Source of the DNA: Campylobacter concisus
GTDB lineage: Bacteria; Campylobacterota; Campylobacteria; Campylobacterales; Campylobacteraceae
Assembly (NCBI RefSeq): GCF_003048535.1
Contig: NZ_PIRQ01000002.1
Location: 124,001-188,000 of the forward strand
Direction: 5' to 3'
Length of the DNA stretch: 64,000 nucleotides
In this document: in pieces, positions 18,810 to 27,298 of the stretch
Numbering within the stretch: the first letter of the stretch is position 1
Layout: each line of letters starts with the position of its first letter
Notes under the pieces: model-generated
What the model saw: the letters and a program-made list of their open reading frames with translations, nothing else
What the model was told of the DNA's origin: nothing
The model's database searches: none
Program-made: the position numbers and the translations under genes

Positions 18810-19064
18810 ATGAAGAAATTACTACTAGTTGCACTTGGTGCTATGTTTATGCTTGGTGGTCTTGCAAATGCTACTGAAATGATGAAAAAAGATGACATGG
18901 GCAAAGACGAGATGATGAAGAAAGAGCAGATGATGAAAGATGACATGGGCAAAAAACCCATGGTAAAAAAAGATGAGAGGAAAAAAGACGACATGGGCAT
19001 GAAAGACGAAATGAAAAAAGACGACATGGGTATGAAAAAAGACGAAATGAAAAAAGGTATGTAA
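18810..19064 (+). CDS. Secreted MxKDx-repeat protein, Met/Lys/Asp-rich
   Basis: 84-residue exported protein. A signal peptide (1-21, ending LANA) is followed by about 60 residues made almost only of Met, Lys, Asp, Glu and Gly in near-repeats of KDDMG(M/K)K, resembling the pentapeptide MXKDX repeat family. Methionine-rich periplasmic proteins often bind Cu(I), but no His or Cys is present here and metal binding is unproven. It has a strong AAAGGAG ribosome-binding site. The response-regulator gene starts 9 bases after its stop, so it probably shares the transcript of a two-component system. Confidence 0.85.
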   Translation: MKKLLLVALGAMFMLGGLANATEMMKKDDMGKDEMMKKEQMMKDDMGKKPMVKKDERKKDDMGMKDEMKKDDMGMKKDEMKKGM

Positions 19065-19073
19065 AGGTGCTTA

Positions 19074-19736
19074 ATGGTTAGAATTTTGCTCGTTGAAGAT
19101 GATGAAATTTTACTTGATCTCATCAGTGAGTATCTAGTTGAAAATGGCTATGAGGTCACTACTTCAGATAACGCCAAAGAAGCGCTTGATCTCGCCTACG
19201 AGCAAAATTTCGACCTGCTTATACTTGACGTCAAACTCCCACAAGGAGATGGCTTTTCACTTCTTTCTTCCTTAAGAGAGCTAGGTGTTAGCGCACCTAG
19301 CATCTTTACCACGTCACTAAATACCATTGATGATCTTGAAAAAGGCTACAAAAGTGGTTGCGACGACTATCTAAAAAAGCCATTTGAGCTAAAAGAGCTA
19401 CTTATCCGCATACAAGCGCTTCTAAAGAGAAATTTCTCACATCACAGTGGCGATGTGATCAAAATTTCAGATGAGCTTAGCTTTCATCCGCAGAGCAAGA
19501 CACTAAGCAAAGATGGTAAAAATGTAAATATCTCGAGTAAAGAGAGCGACCTACTCGCCCTATTTTTACAAAACAAAGGCAAAATTTTAACCAAAGATGA
19601 AATTTTTAATAAAATTTGGAAATTTGACGAGGAGCCAAGCGAGCTTAGCCTTCGTGTCTATATCAAAAATTTACGCCAAATTTTAGGCAAAGAGGCCATT
19701 TTAAATAGGCGTGGAGACGGCTACATCTATGTCTGA
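19074..19736 (+). CDS. OmpR-family response regulator
   Basis: 220-residue regulator. The receiver domain (1-118) has acidic residues at 9-10, phospho-acceptor Asp52 and Lys of YLKKPFE. A winged-helix DNA-binding domain (about 130-220) ends in the typical RRGDGYIYV. The ribosome-binding site AAAGGTG partly follows the repeat-protein stop. The stop overlaps the histidine-kinase ATG by 8 bases. The target genes are unknown; the cotranscribed repeat protein suggests an envelope or metal-stress signal. I recall C. jejuni DccRS also controlling small periplasmic proteins, but orthology is not shown. Confidence 0.93.
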   Translation: MVRILLVEDDEILLDLISEYLVENGYEVTTSDNAKEALDLAYEQNFDLLILDVKLPQGDGFSLLSSLRELGVSAPSIFTTSLNTIDDLEKGYKSGCDDYLKKPFELKELLIRIQALLKRNFSHHSGDVIKISDELSFHPQSKTLSKDGKNVNISSKESDLLALFLQNKGKILTKDEIFNKIWKFDEEPSELSLRVYIKNLRQILGKEAILNRRGDGYIYV

Positions 19737-20898
19737 AAAGACGCAAATTTTATTTAAAATTCTATCCCTTTATCTTGTTAGCTCTGTGCTATTTTTAGGA
19801 TATTTTTTCATCAATGACTACAAAAATAAAAAAGAAGCGCTCATTTTAAACGAGGTTAAGAGCCTAAAAGAGATAAAAATGGGCATTTACATGAAAGCTA
19901 GAATGAATGGACTTGGTTCAATTTCAAGTCTAACAAAAGAAAAAGGCGTGCATGCTTGCATCGTGCTAAAAAATGGCGAGAAAATTTATAAAGACTTTGA
20001 CTGCCAAAAGATCGACAAAAGCAAAAATGTAAATTTGATCGGCGGCAAGGTCGCGATATTTGAAAAGATCCAGTACATGGACGACAACACTACAGACGAG
20101 CTCTCGCACGCAGATATTTTTCTAGTTGGCAAAGATATCAAGGCTGAAATTTTATCTTTACAAATTTCAACCACGCTAAAGGCGCTCTTTTTCTTTTTTG
20201 CCCTACTCTTTGTCGCCTTTTACCTCGCAAAACTAAGCCTAAGACCGCTTTATGAAAAGATAGATACGCTAAACCGCTTTATAAAAGACTCAACACACGA
20301 GATAAACACACCTCTAAGCGTCATCTCGATGAGCATAGAAACGGCTGATCTTGACAACCTAAATGAGCGAAATTTAAAGCGCTTTAACAACATAAGCCTC
20401 GCCGCAAAGAGCCTAAATAACATTTATGACGCGCTCGTTCATCTAAGCTTTAACCTAGATAAGCCTGGCAAAAAAGAGCTCATAGATCTAAATTTACTAA
20501 CCACACAAAGGATGAACTATTTCTCGCCATTTTTTGCCAAACGCGGACTTAAGATAGATGCCAGTTTGAAGCCTAGCTTCATAAATGCAGACCTTGAGGA
20601 TATGAGTAAAATTTTAGATAATCTCCTAAGCAACGCCGCAAAATACGCAGCGCAAAATTCAGAAGTACGCATCGTTTTAGAGCCAAATTTCTTTAGCATA
20701 AGCAACCTTGGCATTGGTATCAGCAAAGAGCAACAACTACAAATTTTTGATCGCTACACGAGATTTAACGACGATCAGGGTGGCTTTGGCATAGGACTAA
20801 GTCTAGTAAAAAGCTGCTGCATAAAAAATGGCATAGATGTAAAATGCCAAAGCGAACTTGGCAAAGAAACTACTTTTTCACTTTCTTGGAAAGACTAA
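19729..20898 (+). CDS. Sensor histidine kinase
   Basis: 389-residue inner-membrane kinase. Membrane segment 1 (about 10-28), a periplasmic sensor loop of about 120 residues with two Cys (VHACIVLKN and DFDCQKID), and membrane segment 2 (about 150-168) come first. A dimerisation domain with phospho-acceptor His190 (DSTHEINTPLS) and a HATPase domain (N box NLLSNAAKYA, GFGIGLSLVK) follow. I chose ATG 19729, which overlaps the regulator stop, over an upstream GTG. It partners the preceding regulator. Confidence 0.92.
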   Translation: MSEKTQILFKILSLYLVSSVLFLGYFFINDYKNKKEALILNEVKSLKEIKMGIYMKARMNGLGSISSLTKEKGVHACIVLKNGEKIYKDFDCQKIDKSKNVNLIGGKVAIFEKIQYMDDNTTDELSHADIFLVGKDIKAEILSLQISTTLKALFFFFALLFVAFYLAKLSLRPLYEKIDTLNRFIKDSTHEINTPLSVISMSIETADLDNLNERNLKRFNNISLAAKSLNNIYDALVHLSFNLDKPGKKELIDLNLLTTQRMNYFSPFFAKRGLKIDASLKPSFINADLEDMSKILDNLLSNAAKYAAQNSEVRIVLEPNFFSISNLGIGISKEQQLQIFDRYTRFNDDQGGFGIGLSLVKSCCIKNGIDVKCQSELGKETTFSLSWKD

Positions 20899-20985
20899 AC
20901 CCAAAATTTCTCATATTAGATAATAAATTTTATTAAAAAAGATAATTTATAGCAAAAATTTATTTTTGATAAATTTTATTAATAT

Positions 20986-20991
20986 TATAAT
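20986..20991 (+). promoter_or_regulatory. -10 box of aldehyde dehydrogenase gene
   Basis: TATAAT in very AT-rich DNA, 32 bases before the ATG. Confidence 0.5.
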
Positions 20992-21023
20992 CCTTTTACA
21001 AAATCTTAATCGAGGAGAAAAGT

Positions 21024-22499
21024 ATGAAGTTACTAGAAAAATATGGGCTTTTCATAAATGGTGAGTGGCGTGACGCAAAAGACGGCACTACCCTTGATGC
21101 AAAAAATCCAGCAAACGGCGATCACCTTGCAAAGATCGCAGATGCGACTGAAGAAGATGTAAATGACGCAGTTCGTGCTGCACGTGAGGCTTTTAAGAAA
21201 TTTAAACACACTACAATTAGCGAGCGAGCAAAACTGCTAAACAAGATCGCTGATATCATTGATGAGCACAAAGAGCACCTCGCAAAAGTTGAGAGCATGG
21301 ACAACGGCAAGCCGATCCGTGAGACGCTAAATGTCGATATCCATTTTGCAGCCGAGCATTTTAGGTACTTTGCTGGCGTTATCATGGGCGAAGAAGGCAG
21401 CGCGAATGTGCTTGACGAGAAGCAACTTTCTATCGTTTTACGCGAGCCACTAGGCGTCGTAGGTCAGATCGTACCTTGGAATTTTCCATTTTTAATGGCA
21501 GCTTGGAAGCTAGCTCCAGTGATCGCAGCAGGCGATGCGAGCGTATTTAAACCTTCAAGCGAGACAAGTCTAAGCGTGCTTGAACTATTTAGGCTGATAG
21601 ATAAAATTTTGCCAAAAGGTTTAATAAACATCGTAACTGGCAAAGGTAGCAAGAGCGGCGAGTGGATCAAAAACCACCCAGGCCTTGACAAGCTAGCATT
21701 TACCGGCTCAACAGAGATCGGCCGTGATATCGCCATAGCAGCAGCTAGACGCATCATCCCGGCCACACTTGAGCTTGGCGGCAAAAGCGCAAACATCTTC
21801 TTTAGCGACGCAAATTTAGACAAGGCACTTGATGGTCTTCAGCTTGGAATTTTATTTAACCAAGGTCAAGTTTGCTGCGCAGGGTCTAGAATTTTCGTAG
21901 AAGAGAGCTTTTATGACAAATTTATCGAGGCTGCTGTTAAGAAATTTAGCACTATAAAAGTTGGCGATCCGCTTGATCCTAACACTCAAATGGGCTCACA
22001 GATCAATAAAAAACAAGCCGAGCAGATCTTAGAGTACGTCGAGATCGGCAAAAAAGAAGGTGCAAAAGTAGCAGTCGGTGGCAAAGCCTACACCGCAAAT
22101 GGTTGCGACAAGGGCGCATTTGTCGAGCCAACACTGTTGGTTGATGTGACAAACGATATGAGAGTGGCTCAAGAAGAAATCTTTGGACCAGTTGGCGTTG
22201 TCATCAAATTTAAAGATGAAGCCGAGCTTATCAAAATGGTAAACGATAGCGAGTATGGCCTAGGTGGCGGAATTTTTACTCAAGACATCACAAAAGCTCT
22301 AAGAGTTGCAAGGTCTATGGAGACTGGCAGAGTCTGGGTCAATACTTATAATCAAATCCCAGCAGGAAGCCCATTTGGTGGATATAAAAACTCAGGAATC
22401 GGCCGCGAGACACACAAGATCATACTTGAACACTACACTCAGATGAAAAATATCATGATCGATCTCACCGGCAAGGTCAGCGGATTTTACGCACAATGA
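21024..22499 (+). CDS. NAD(P)-dependent aldehyde dehydrogenase
   Basis: 491-residue ALDH-superfamily enzyme oxidising aldehydes to acids. Conserved motifs are PWNFPFLM (about 151-158), FTGSTEIG (226-233), general base Glu250 in LELGGKS, and catalytic Cys284 in FNQGQVCCAGSR, plus EEIFGPV and the C-terminal PFGGYKNSGIGRE. This set is typical of the broad-specificity tetrameric type (aldA/ALDH2-like). The physiological aldehyde is not evident and the gene stands alone with promoter and terminator. Confidence 0.93.
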   Translation: MKLLEKYGLFINGEWRDAKDGTTLDAKNPANGDHLAKIADATEEDVNDAVRAAREAFKKFKHTTISERAKLLNKIADIIDEHKEHLAKVESMDNGKPIRETLNVDIHFAAEHFRYFAGVIMGEEGSANVLDEKQLSIVLREPLGVVGQIVPWNFPFLMAAWKLAPVIAAGDASVFKPSSETSLSVLELFRLIDKILPKGLINIVTGKGSKSGEWIKNHPGLDKLAFTGSTEIGRDIAIAAARRIIPATLELGGKSANIFFSDANLDKALDGLQLGILFNQGQVCCAGSRIFVEESFYDKFIEAAVKKFSTIKVGDPLDPNTQMGSQINKKQAEQILEYVEIGKKEGAKVAVGGKAYTANGCDKGAFVEPTLLVDVTNDMRVAQEEIFGPVGVVIKFKDEAELIKMVNDSEYGLGGGIFTQDITKALRVARSMETGRVWVNTYNQIPAGSPFGGYKNSGIGRETHKIILEHYTQMKNIMIDLTGKVSGFYAQ

Positions 22500-22502
22500 T
22501 TT

Positions 22503-22522
22503 TAGGGAGCTTAGGCTCCCTA
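22503..22522 (+). terminator. Terminator hairpin after aldehyde dehydrogenase
   Basis: TAGGGAGC-TTAG-GCTCCCTA, a perfect 8-bp stem, 3 bases after the stop. Only a weak T-tract follows. Confidence 0.72.
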
Positions 22523-22638
22523 CTGCTTTAAATTTCTAAATTTAACCTTTTAAATTTAACCCTTTTCTAAATTTATCATCAAACAACAACCTTCATTTTT
22601 AAGCTTAATAGACTAAAATTTGGCACAAAGGAGAAAAT

Positions 22639-23340
22639 TTGAGCGAGCAAATTTATATTATAGGCGATGTGCACGGCTGTTTTAATACACTTTTAAAGCT
22701 CATTGATCAGTTTCCAAACAAAGAAAAATCACAAATTTGCTTTGTAGGAGATGTGATAGATAGAGGGCCTTGTAGCTGCGAGACAGTCGAGCTAATCATA
22801 CAAAATAATTATAAAATGGTAATGGGAAATCATGAGCGAAGGCTGCTAAGCAACAAAGATTTCTTTTTAAAAAACAAAATACCATTTGATACAAGTTGGT
22901 TTTACAATAATGGTGGCGAAGAAACATACAGATCATACCTAGCTCAAAGCGTGGGGTTCAAGCAAAGGCACATAGAATTTTTAGAAAGCATTCCAGTATA
23001 TTTAGAGTTTAAAGACCACAAAAACCAAAATGGCGAGCATTTGGTCGTTTCGCACTCGGCTGTTGGCAAATTTTGGACTTTAAGAGATGATGATGGCTCA
23101 AGAGATGAGTTTAGAAGGCATGTACTATCAGGCAGAGGCGATATGATGCAAGTTGAAGGCATATTTAATGTCTACGGACATACGCCAGTGCGTGAGGCTA
23201 AGCTCTATACAAATAGCGCCAATATCGATACAGGATGTGTTTTTAACGAAGAAGGATATGACAAGCTAAGTGCCTTAGAATTTCCATCGATGAAAATTTA
23301 TACGCAAAAAAATGTTGAAAATTTTAATAAACAAGGATAA
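22639..23340 (+). CDS. PPP-family metallophosphatase (serine/threonine phosphatase or ApaH-like)
   Basis: 233-residue calcineurin-like phosphatase with the three metal-binding signatures: GDVHG (8-12), GDVIDRGP (about 37-44) and GNHE (about 63-66), then two further His (SHSAVG and YGHTP). The arrangement fits bacterial PrpA-like protein phosphatases and diadenosine tetraphosphatases, which sequence alone does not separate. The start is TTG at 22639 with a strong AAAGGAG site. A gene of unknown function follows 2 bases after its stop, clearly cotranscribed. Confidence 0.87.
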   Translation: MSEQIYIIGDVHGCFNTLLKLIDQFPNKEKSQICFVGDVIDRGPCSCETVELIIQNNYKMVMGNHERRLLSNKDFFLKNKIPFDTSWFYNNGGEETYRSYLAQSVGFKQRHIEFLESIPVYLEFKDHKNQNGEHLVVSHSAVGKFWTLRDDDGSRDEFRRHVLSGRGDMMQVEGIFNVYGHTPVREAKLYTNSANIDTGCVFNEEGYDKLSALEFPSMKIYTQKNVENFNKQG

Positions 23341-23342
23341 AA

Positions 23343-24368
23343 ATGTGGTTTTCTAAAAAGAGCTCTAGCTTTGCAAGCAGAGTTGATAAATTTTGGAGCG
23401 AGTTTGGCAAAAATTTAGACGCCATCAAACAAAATTTAGAAGATAAAAATTTTGAAGCTGCAAGCAAAATGACCGAAGAGGCGCTAAATTTATGTTTGGT
23501 TGATCCAACTTTTATGATAGGCCTTATTGATGGAAAGATCGATCTAGTACTCACTCCAGAAGGACTCAAACATAGGCTTTTGTGGCTTAAATTTGTCAAA
23601 TCGCGCATGCCAAAAGAGTATGAGGCAAAGCTTACTTGCACACTTGGCAAGCCACGTGCACCACGAAACGTCGCTACTATACAAATGTATGGCGTAAGCG
23701 TTGATGCAAATGAGGTCATGGTCTATGCAAAATTTAATGACAAAAGCGTAGATATGTGCCTATATAACGAGACTCTAAGTAAGCTTAAAAGCGAAGATGA
23801 AAATAAGGCTTATACATTATCGCTCATACTTTGTGACAACGTAGTTGGTGAGATGATCATGATAAATATGCTTGGAGAGTTTGAGATAATAGACGAACCA
23901 AGAGAAAAAGGCGTGCCACTGATCGACTTTGCCGATCTTATAGATGAGAAATTTGGTAAAGAAGCCTCAAACGAGCCACTTAAGAATTTTATGGTCTATG
24001 AGCTAGAGCCTCGTTCAAACAAGCTACGTGACGATGTTTTTACAGGATATACATCTCTTAGCGAGCTACTAAACGAATACTACGACGGCGCAAGCGATAC
24101 CTATAACGAAGCTTTTGAACTTGGCATAAATTTTTGCTTTTTAGCCATATCTCACGGTGGTGACATACAGTTTGGCGTTGATAGCAAAAACAAAATTTCA
24201 GATGCGCTAAAGGAGAGTGAAATTTGCGAGATCATAGGTGAAGCAAATGGCGAGATGCGATCTTACATAGATCTTATCTGCTTTGACAAAGACGAGCTAG
24301 AGAAAAAGACTAAAGAATTTAGCAAAGAACTTGGTGTAAAGATAGAAATTTGCGAGTTTAAACGATAA
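23343..24368 (+). CDS. Conserved hypothetical protein paired with the phosphatase
   Basis: 341-residue soluble protein with no signal peptide or membrane segment and no family I recognise. The N-terminus is basic (MWFSKKSSSFASRVDKFW). A middle section centres on KPRAPRNVATIQMYGVSVDANEVMV-type strands, and acidic clusters follow (EPREKGVPLIDFADLIDEKFG). The C-terminal half is alpha/beta with a LGINFCFLAISHGGDI segment. It begins 2 bases after the PPP-type phosphatase, so it may be a partner or substrate; that is inference. Confidence 0.72.
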   Translation: MWFSKKSSSFASRVDKFWSEFGKNLDAIKQNLEDKNFEAASKMTEEALNLCLVDPTFMIGLIDGKIDLVLTPEGLKHRLLWLKFVKSRMPKEYEAKLTCTLGKPRAPRNVATIQMYGVSVDANEVMVYAKFNDKSVDMCLYNETLSKLKSEDENKAYTLSLILCDNVVGEMIMINMLGEFEIIDEPREKGVPLIDFADLIDEKFGKEASNEPLKNFMVYELEPRSNKLRDDVFTGYTSLSELLNEYYDGASDTYNEAFELGINFCFLAISHGGDIQFGVDSKNKISDALKESEICEIIGEANGEMRSYIDLICFDKDELEKKTKEFSKELGVKIEICEFKR

Positions 24369-24405
24369 TTTTACATAAGATTTTACATAAAATAATACAA
24401 ATCAC

Positions 24406-24445
24406 GCCAGCTGGTAAATTTATAAAAATATATTGCCAGCTGGTA
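24406..24445. repeat. Two direct copies of GCCAGCTGGTA between convergent genes
   Basis: GCCAGCTGGTA at 24406-24416 is repeated exactly at 24435-24445. The core CCAGCTGG is palindromic, so each copy can pair with itself or the two can pair across an AT-rich loop, forming a stem suited to two-way termination for the convergent genes. Confidence 0.55.
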
Positions 24446-24458
24446 CTAACTATTAAAT

Positions 24459-25280
24459 TTATCTTTTAAATTTTGAACTGTTTGAGAGATAAGCACAAAG
24501 CTTTAGTCCATATAAAAAGATGATCCACGATATATAGATCCAAACAAAGAAGAAAAGCACTGCTGAAAACGAGCCATAAACGCTTAGATAGGTCTTGTTG
24601 TAAAGGACGTAATAGACAAAGGCCGACTTTCCAAGATACCAAACAAGCGAGGCTGCAAACGAGCTAAAAAATGCGCTTTTAAACTTTATCTCGTCATTTA
24701 CTGAGATGAGATATGTGATGCAAAATATCGCCCAGATGATGAGATATGGGAATATGCTTAAAAAATTTATCGAGTTTGTGATCACGTTTGAGTTTAGCAT
24801 CTCTTGAATGAAGCTTGAAAGATAAAAACTACCAGCAAGACCAAGTGGCGCGAGCGTGATAAGTGTCCAATACGAGCTAAGTGCTGACCAAAATCCTCTA
24901 GCCTTACTTGCACGTGTCACTTTTAAAACTACATATTCATAGTCGCTAAAAAACATAGCCGATGTAAATATCATCGCTACAAAGCCAACTATGCCTAAAT
25001 TTCCGCTATTTTGTAAGAAATTTTGCAAGTAGTTTGAGATGATCTCTTGGTTACTTGGCAAAAGAGCCGAAAATATAAAGTCTTGAATCTTGGCGTAATA
25101 ATCCTCAAAACTAGGCAATTTTGTAAAGATAGAAAACGATATAAGAAGTATCGGAATGATCGATAAAATCGTATGAAAACTAAGGCTTGAGGCATAGTGA
25201 AAGAGCTCTTTGTCCTTAAGCGTTGGAAGCAAATTTAAAAACTCCTTTAAATTTTGCTTACTTAAGGACAAACGGCTCAT
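24459..25280 (-). CDS. YihY/BrkB-family inner-membrane protein
   Basis: 273-residue protein with six predicted membrane segments and the family signatures HYASSLSFHTILSIIPIL near the N-terminus and SFSAVLFFFVWIYISWIIFLYG near the C-terminus. The family, once called RNase BN, is now regarded as a membrane transporter-like or virulence-associated group without settled function. It begins 3 bases after the stop of the PgbA-like gene, so the two are probably cotranscribed. Confidence 0.85.
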   Translation of the reverse strand: MSRLSLSKQNLKEFLNLLPTLKDKELFHYASSLSFHTILSIIPILLISFSIFTKLPSFEDYYAKIQDFIFSALLPSNQEIISNYLQNFLQNSGNLGIVGFVAMIFTSAMFFSDYEYVVLKVTRASKARGFWSALSSYWTLITLAPLGLAGSFYLSSFIQEMLNSNVITNSINFLSIFPYLIIWAIFCITYLISVNDEIKFKSAFFSSFAASLVWYLGKSAFVYYVLYNKTYLSVYGSFSAVLFFFVWIYISWIIFLYGLKLCAYLSNSSKFKR

Positions 25281-25283
25281 TTA

Positions 25284-26006
25284 TCAGTTATCTTCTTCAA
25301 AAAGTTTTTCGTAGTGAGCGTCGTAGTTGTTGATATGCTCACTATTTAGCTTCCAAAACACAGTGTCTATGTCGCTAACTCTTGTATAAAATGGCAGCTG
25401 ATAGTACTCGACCTCACCACTTTTAAATTCTTTTAACACTTTAAAGCTTTGGCAATCAGCAAAAACGCTTCTGCCATCCATTGCTACGAAAATTAAACCA
25501 GCTGCACTTTGAGCGCACATTTTTCTAAAGTCATCTCTGCTTGGATTTGGCTTGTACTCGTAGCTTAGATACGCTCCTATAATATCTGGGTGAATAAATA
25601 TCATATTTGGAAACGTAGAAGTGATCTCTTCGTAAATTTCTTTATTTGGCACGATGATTAATGAGCGGTTATAAAGATAGTTTAGCACGACCATATCGCC
25701 ATTTACAGGTGCAATACCTGGAAGCGGGAGTGCCTTTTGTTCAAGCAGATCAAACACCTCAAATCTAATCTTAGCAAAACCAGAATTTTTTGAGATAACG
25801 CTAACTCTTGCGATGATAGAGCTATCAGTGTCAAATTTATGAAGCACAACTCCACTTGAGCCGATTAAAATTTCTGGACTATCAACTATCGTCGCTGTGC
25901 CATCACTATCGACGCTAATTATAGGAGTTCTATACTCATTTAAAGAAAAATCGGCCCCAAAAGCAAAGCCAAAAACTAGCGATAAAATCACAAATATACG
26001 TTTCAA
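25284..26006 (-). CDS. PgbA/PgbB N-terminal-domain exported protein
   Basis: 240-residue exported protein with signal peptide 1-17 (ending AFGA). The rest resembles the N-terminal domain of the Helicobacter pylori plasminogen-binding proteins PgbA/PgbB: VLHKFDTDSSIIARV, then PLPGIAPVNGDMVVLNYLYNRSLIIVPN-like strands and TFPNMIFIHPDIIGAYL. The lysine-rich C-terminal plasminogen-binding tail of the Helicobacter proteins is missing, so plasminogen binding should not be assumed. The start is TTG at 26006 with AGGAG 6 bases upstream. Confidence 0.72.
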   Translation of the reverse strand: MKRIFVILSLVFGFAFGADFSLNEYRTPIISVDSDGTATIVDSPEILIGSSGVVLHKFDTDSSIIARVSVISKNSGFAKIRFEVFDLLEQKALPLPGIAPVNGDMVVLNYLYNRSLIIVPNKEIYEEITSTFPNMIFIHPDIIGAYLSYEYKPNPSRDDFRKMCAQSAAGLIFVAMDGRSVFADCQSFKVLKEFKSGEVEYYQLPFYTRVSDIDTVFWKLNSEHINNYDAHYEKLFEEDN

Positions 26007-26119
26007 AAATATCTCCTAGGTTTAAATTTTTAGAGCGATTATAGCCTAAAATGCTTTATCTTTTGCAAAATTAAAGCAAGTTTTAGTTAAAATCCCACCA
26101 GCTTTTTAAAAGGACATTA

Positions 26120-27289
26120 ATGCCTCGTATTTTTATAATTTTTGCAATATTATCTATAAATTTATACGCTATAAAGCCAAGTGTCGAAGAGCTTAGCTGG
26201 CCAAATGGAAGTAACTTCTTAAATTTCTTAGAGACAAACAAAATCCCACTTTCACTTTACTACAACTTAGCAACCGAAGATCAAGAGCTAACAGAAGAGA
26301 TCATCGCTGGCACAAAGTATCAAATTTATAAAGACGACAACGGCAACACCAAACAAGTACTAATCCCTGTTAGTGACGAGCTTCAAATGCATATTTTTAG
26401 AGATGATAATGATAAATTTAAACTAGAATTTCTCCCCATTTCTTATCAAAGTGAGGATAAATTTTTAGCTTTAAAGGTGGACAAATCAGTCTCTGAAGAC
26501 ATTTTTGACTACACCGGCTCTGGCACATTAGCCCTTGGCTTTAAAGAAATCTTTAAAGGAAGTGGTATTGATTTTAAAAAGATAAACAAAGGCGATACAA
26601 TTGCTATCGTTTATAATCAAAAAATACGCATGGGCCGCTCTTTTGGTACTCCAGAAATTTATGCTGCGATGATAGAAACGAAAAATAAACGATATGTTAT
26701 GTATAAATTTGAAGATAAATTTTATGATAAAAATGGTAAAAAAAATGATAAATTTTTACTTGTTCGCCCTCTTACAAACGCCAGAATCACATCAGCTTTT
26801 ACTCTAAAAAGATGGCACCCTATTCTCCAAAGATATAGAGCGCACCTTGGCGTTGACTACGGTGCTCCAAAAGGCACACCAATCAAAGCCGCAGGTGATG
26901 GCACGGTTAAATTTGTCGGACAAAAAAGCGGATATGGCAGAACCGTCATCATCTCTCACGCTGGTGGCTACGAGACACTTTATGCTCACCTAAATGGCTT
27001 TGCTAAAGGCATAAAAGGCGGACTAAAAGTCAAGCAAGGCACGCTTATAGCTTACGTTGGCACAAGCGGTATGAGCACAGGGCCACATCTTCATTTTGGT
27101 CTTTATAGAGACAATAAACCTATAAATCCAGAAAGTGCAATAAAAGTCGTTAAAAGCCTAGAGGATAAGAAAGAATCAGCTAAATTTAAGGCAGTTGTTA
27201 GCAAAAATGACGAGCTAATAAAAAATGCTTTAAGCAACGAAAAAGAGTACCACAAAGTGGAATTTTTCCCTAATGTAATAGAATTTTAA
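26120..27289 (+). CDS. M23-family peptidoglycan endopeptidase
   Basis: 389-residue exported zinc peptidase. The signal peptide is about 1-18. An N-terminal regulatory beta domain occupies about 40-210, and a LytM/M23 domain about 230-345. Zinc ligands lie in HLGVDYGAP (HxxxD) and HLHFG (HxH), and YAHLNG precedes them. It cuts cross-linking peptides of the sacculus. C. jejuni Pgp3 (Cj1215), a shape-determining enzyme, has this layout and a similar neighbourhood as I recall it, so orthology is likely but untested. The mgtE gene follows 9 bases after the stop. Confidence 0.88.
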   Translation: MPRIFIIFAILSINLYAIKPSVEELSWPNGSNFLNFLETNKIPLSLYYNLATEDQELTEEIIAGTKYQIYKDDNGNTKQVLIPVSDELQMHIFRDDNDKFKLEFLPISYQSEDKFLALKVDKSVSEDIFDYTGSGTLALGFKEIFKGSGIDFKKINKGDTIAIVYNQKIRMGRSFGTPEIYAAMIETKNKRYVMYKFEDKFYDKNGKKNDKFLLVRPLTNARITSAFTLKRWHPILQRYRAHLGVDYGAPKGTPIKAAGDGTVKFVGQKSGYGRTVIISHAGGYETLYAHLNGFAKGIKGGLKVKQGTLIAYVGTSGMSTGPHLHFGLYRDNKPINPESAIKVVKSLEDKKESAKFKAVVSKNDELIKNALSNEKEYHKVEFFPNVIEF

Positions 27290-27298
27290 AGGTAAAAC

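Noticed and set aside
21464-21823. 119-codon minus-strand frame inside the aldehyde dehydrogenase
   Set aside because: Antisense shadow of a conserved enzyme, with no start signal.
24406-24445. CRISPR-like repeat
   Set aside because: Only two 11-base copies with no spacer-repeat periodicity and no cas genes anywhere in the window.
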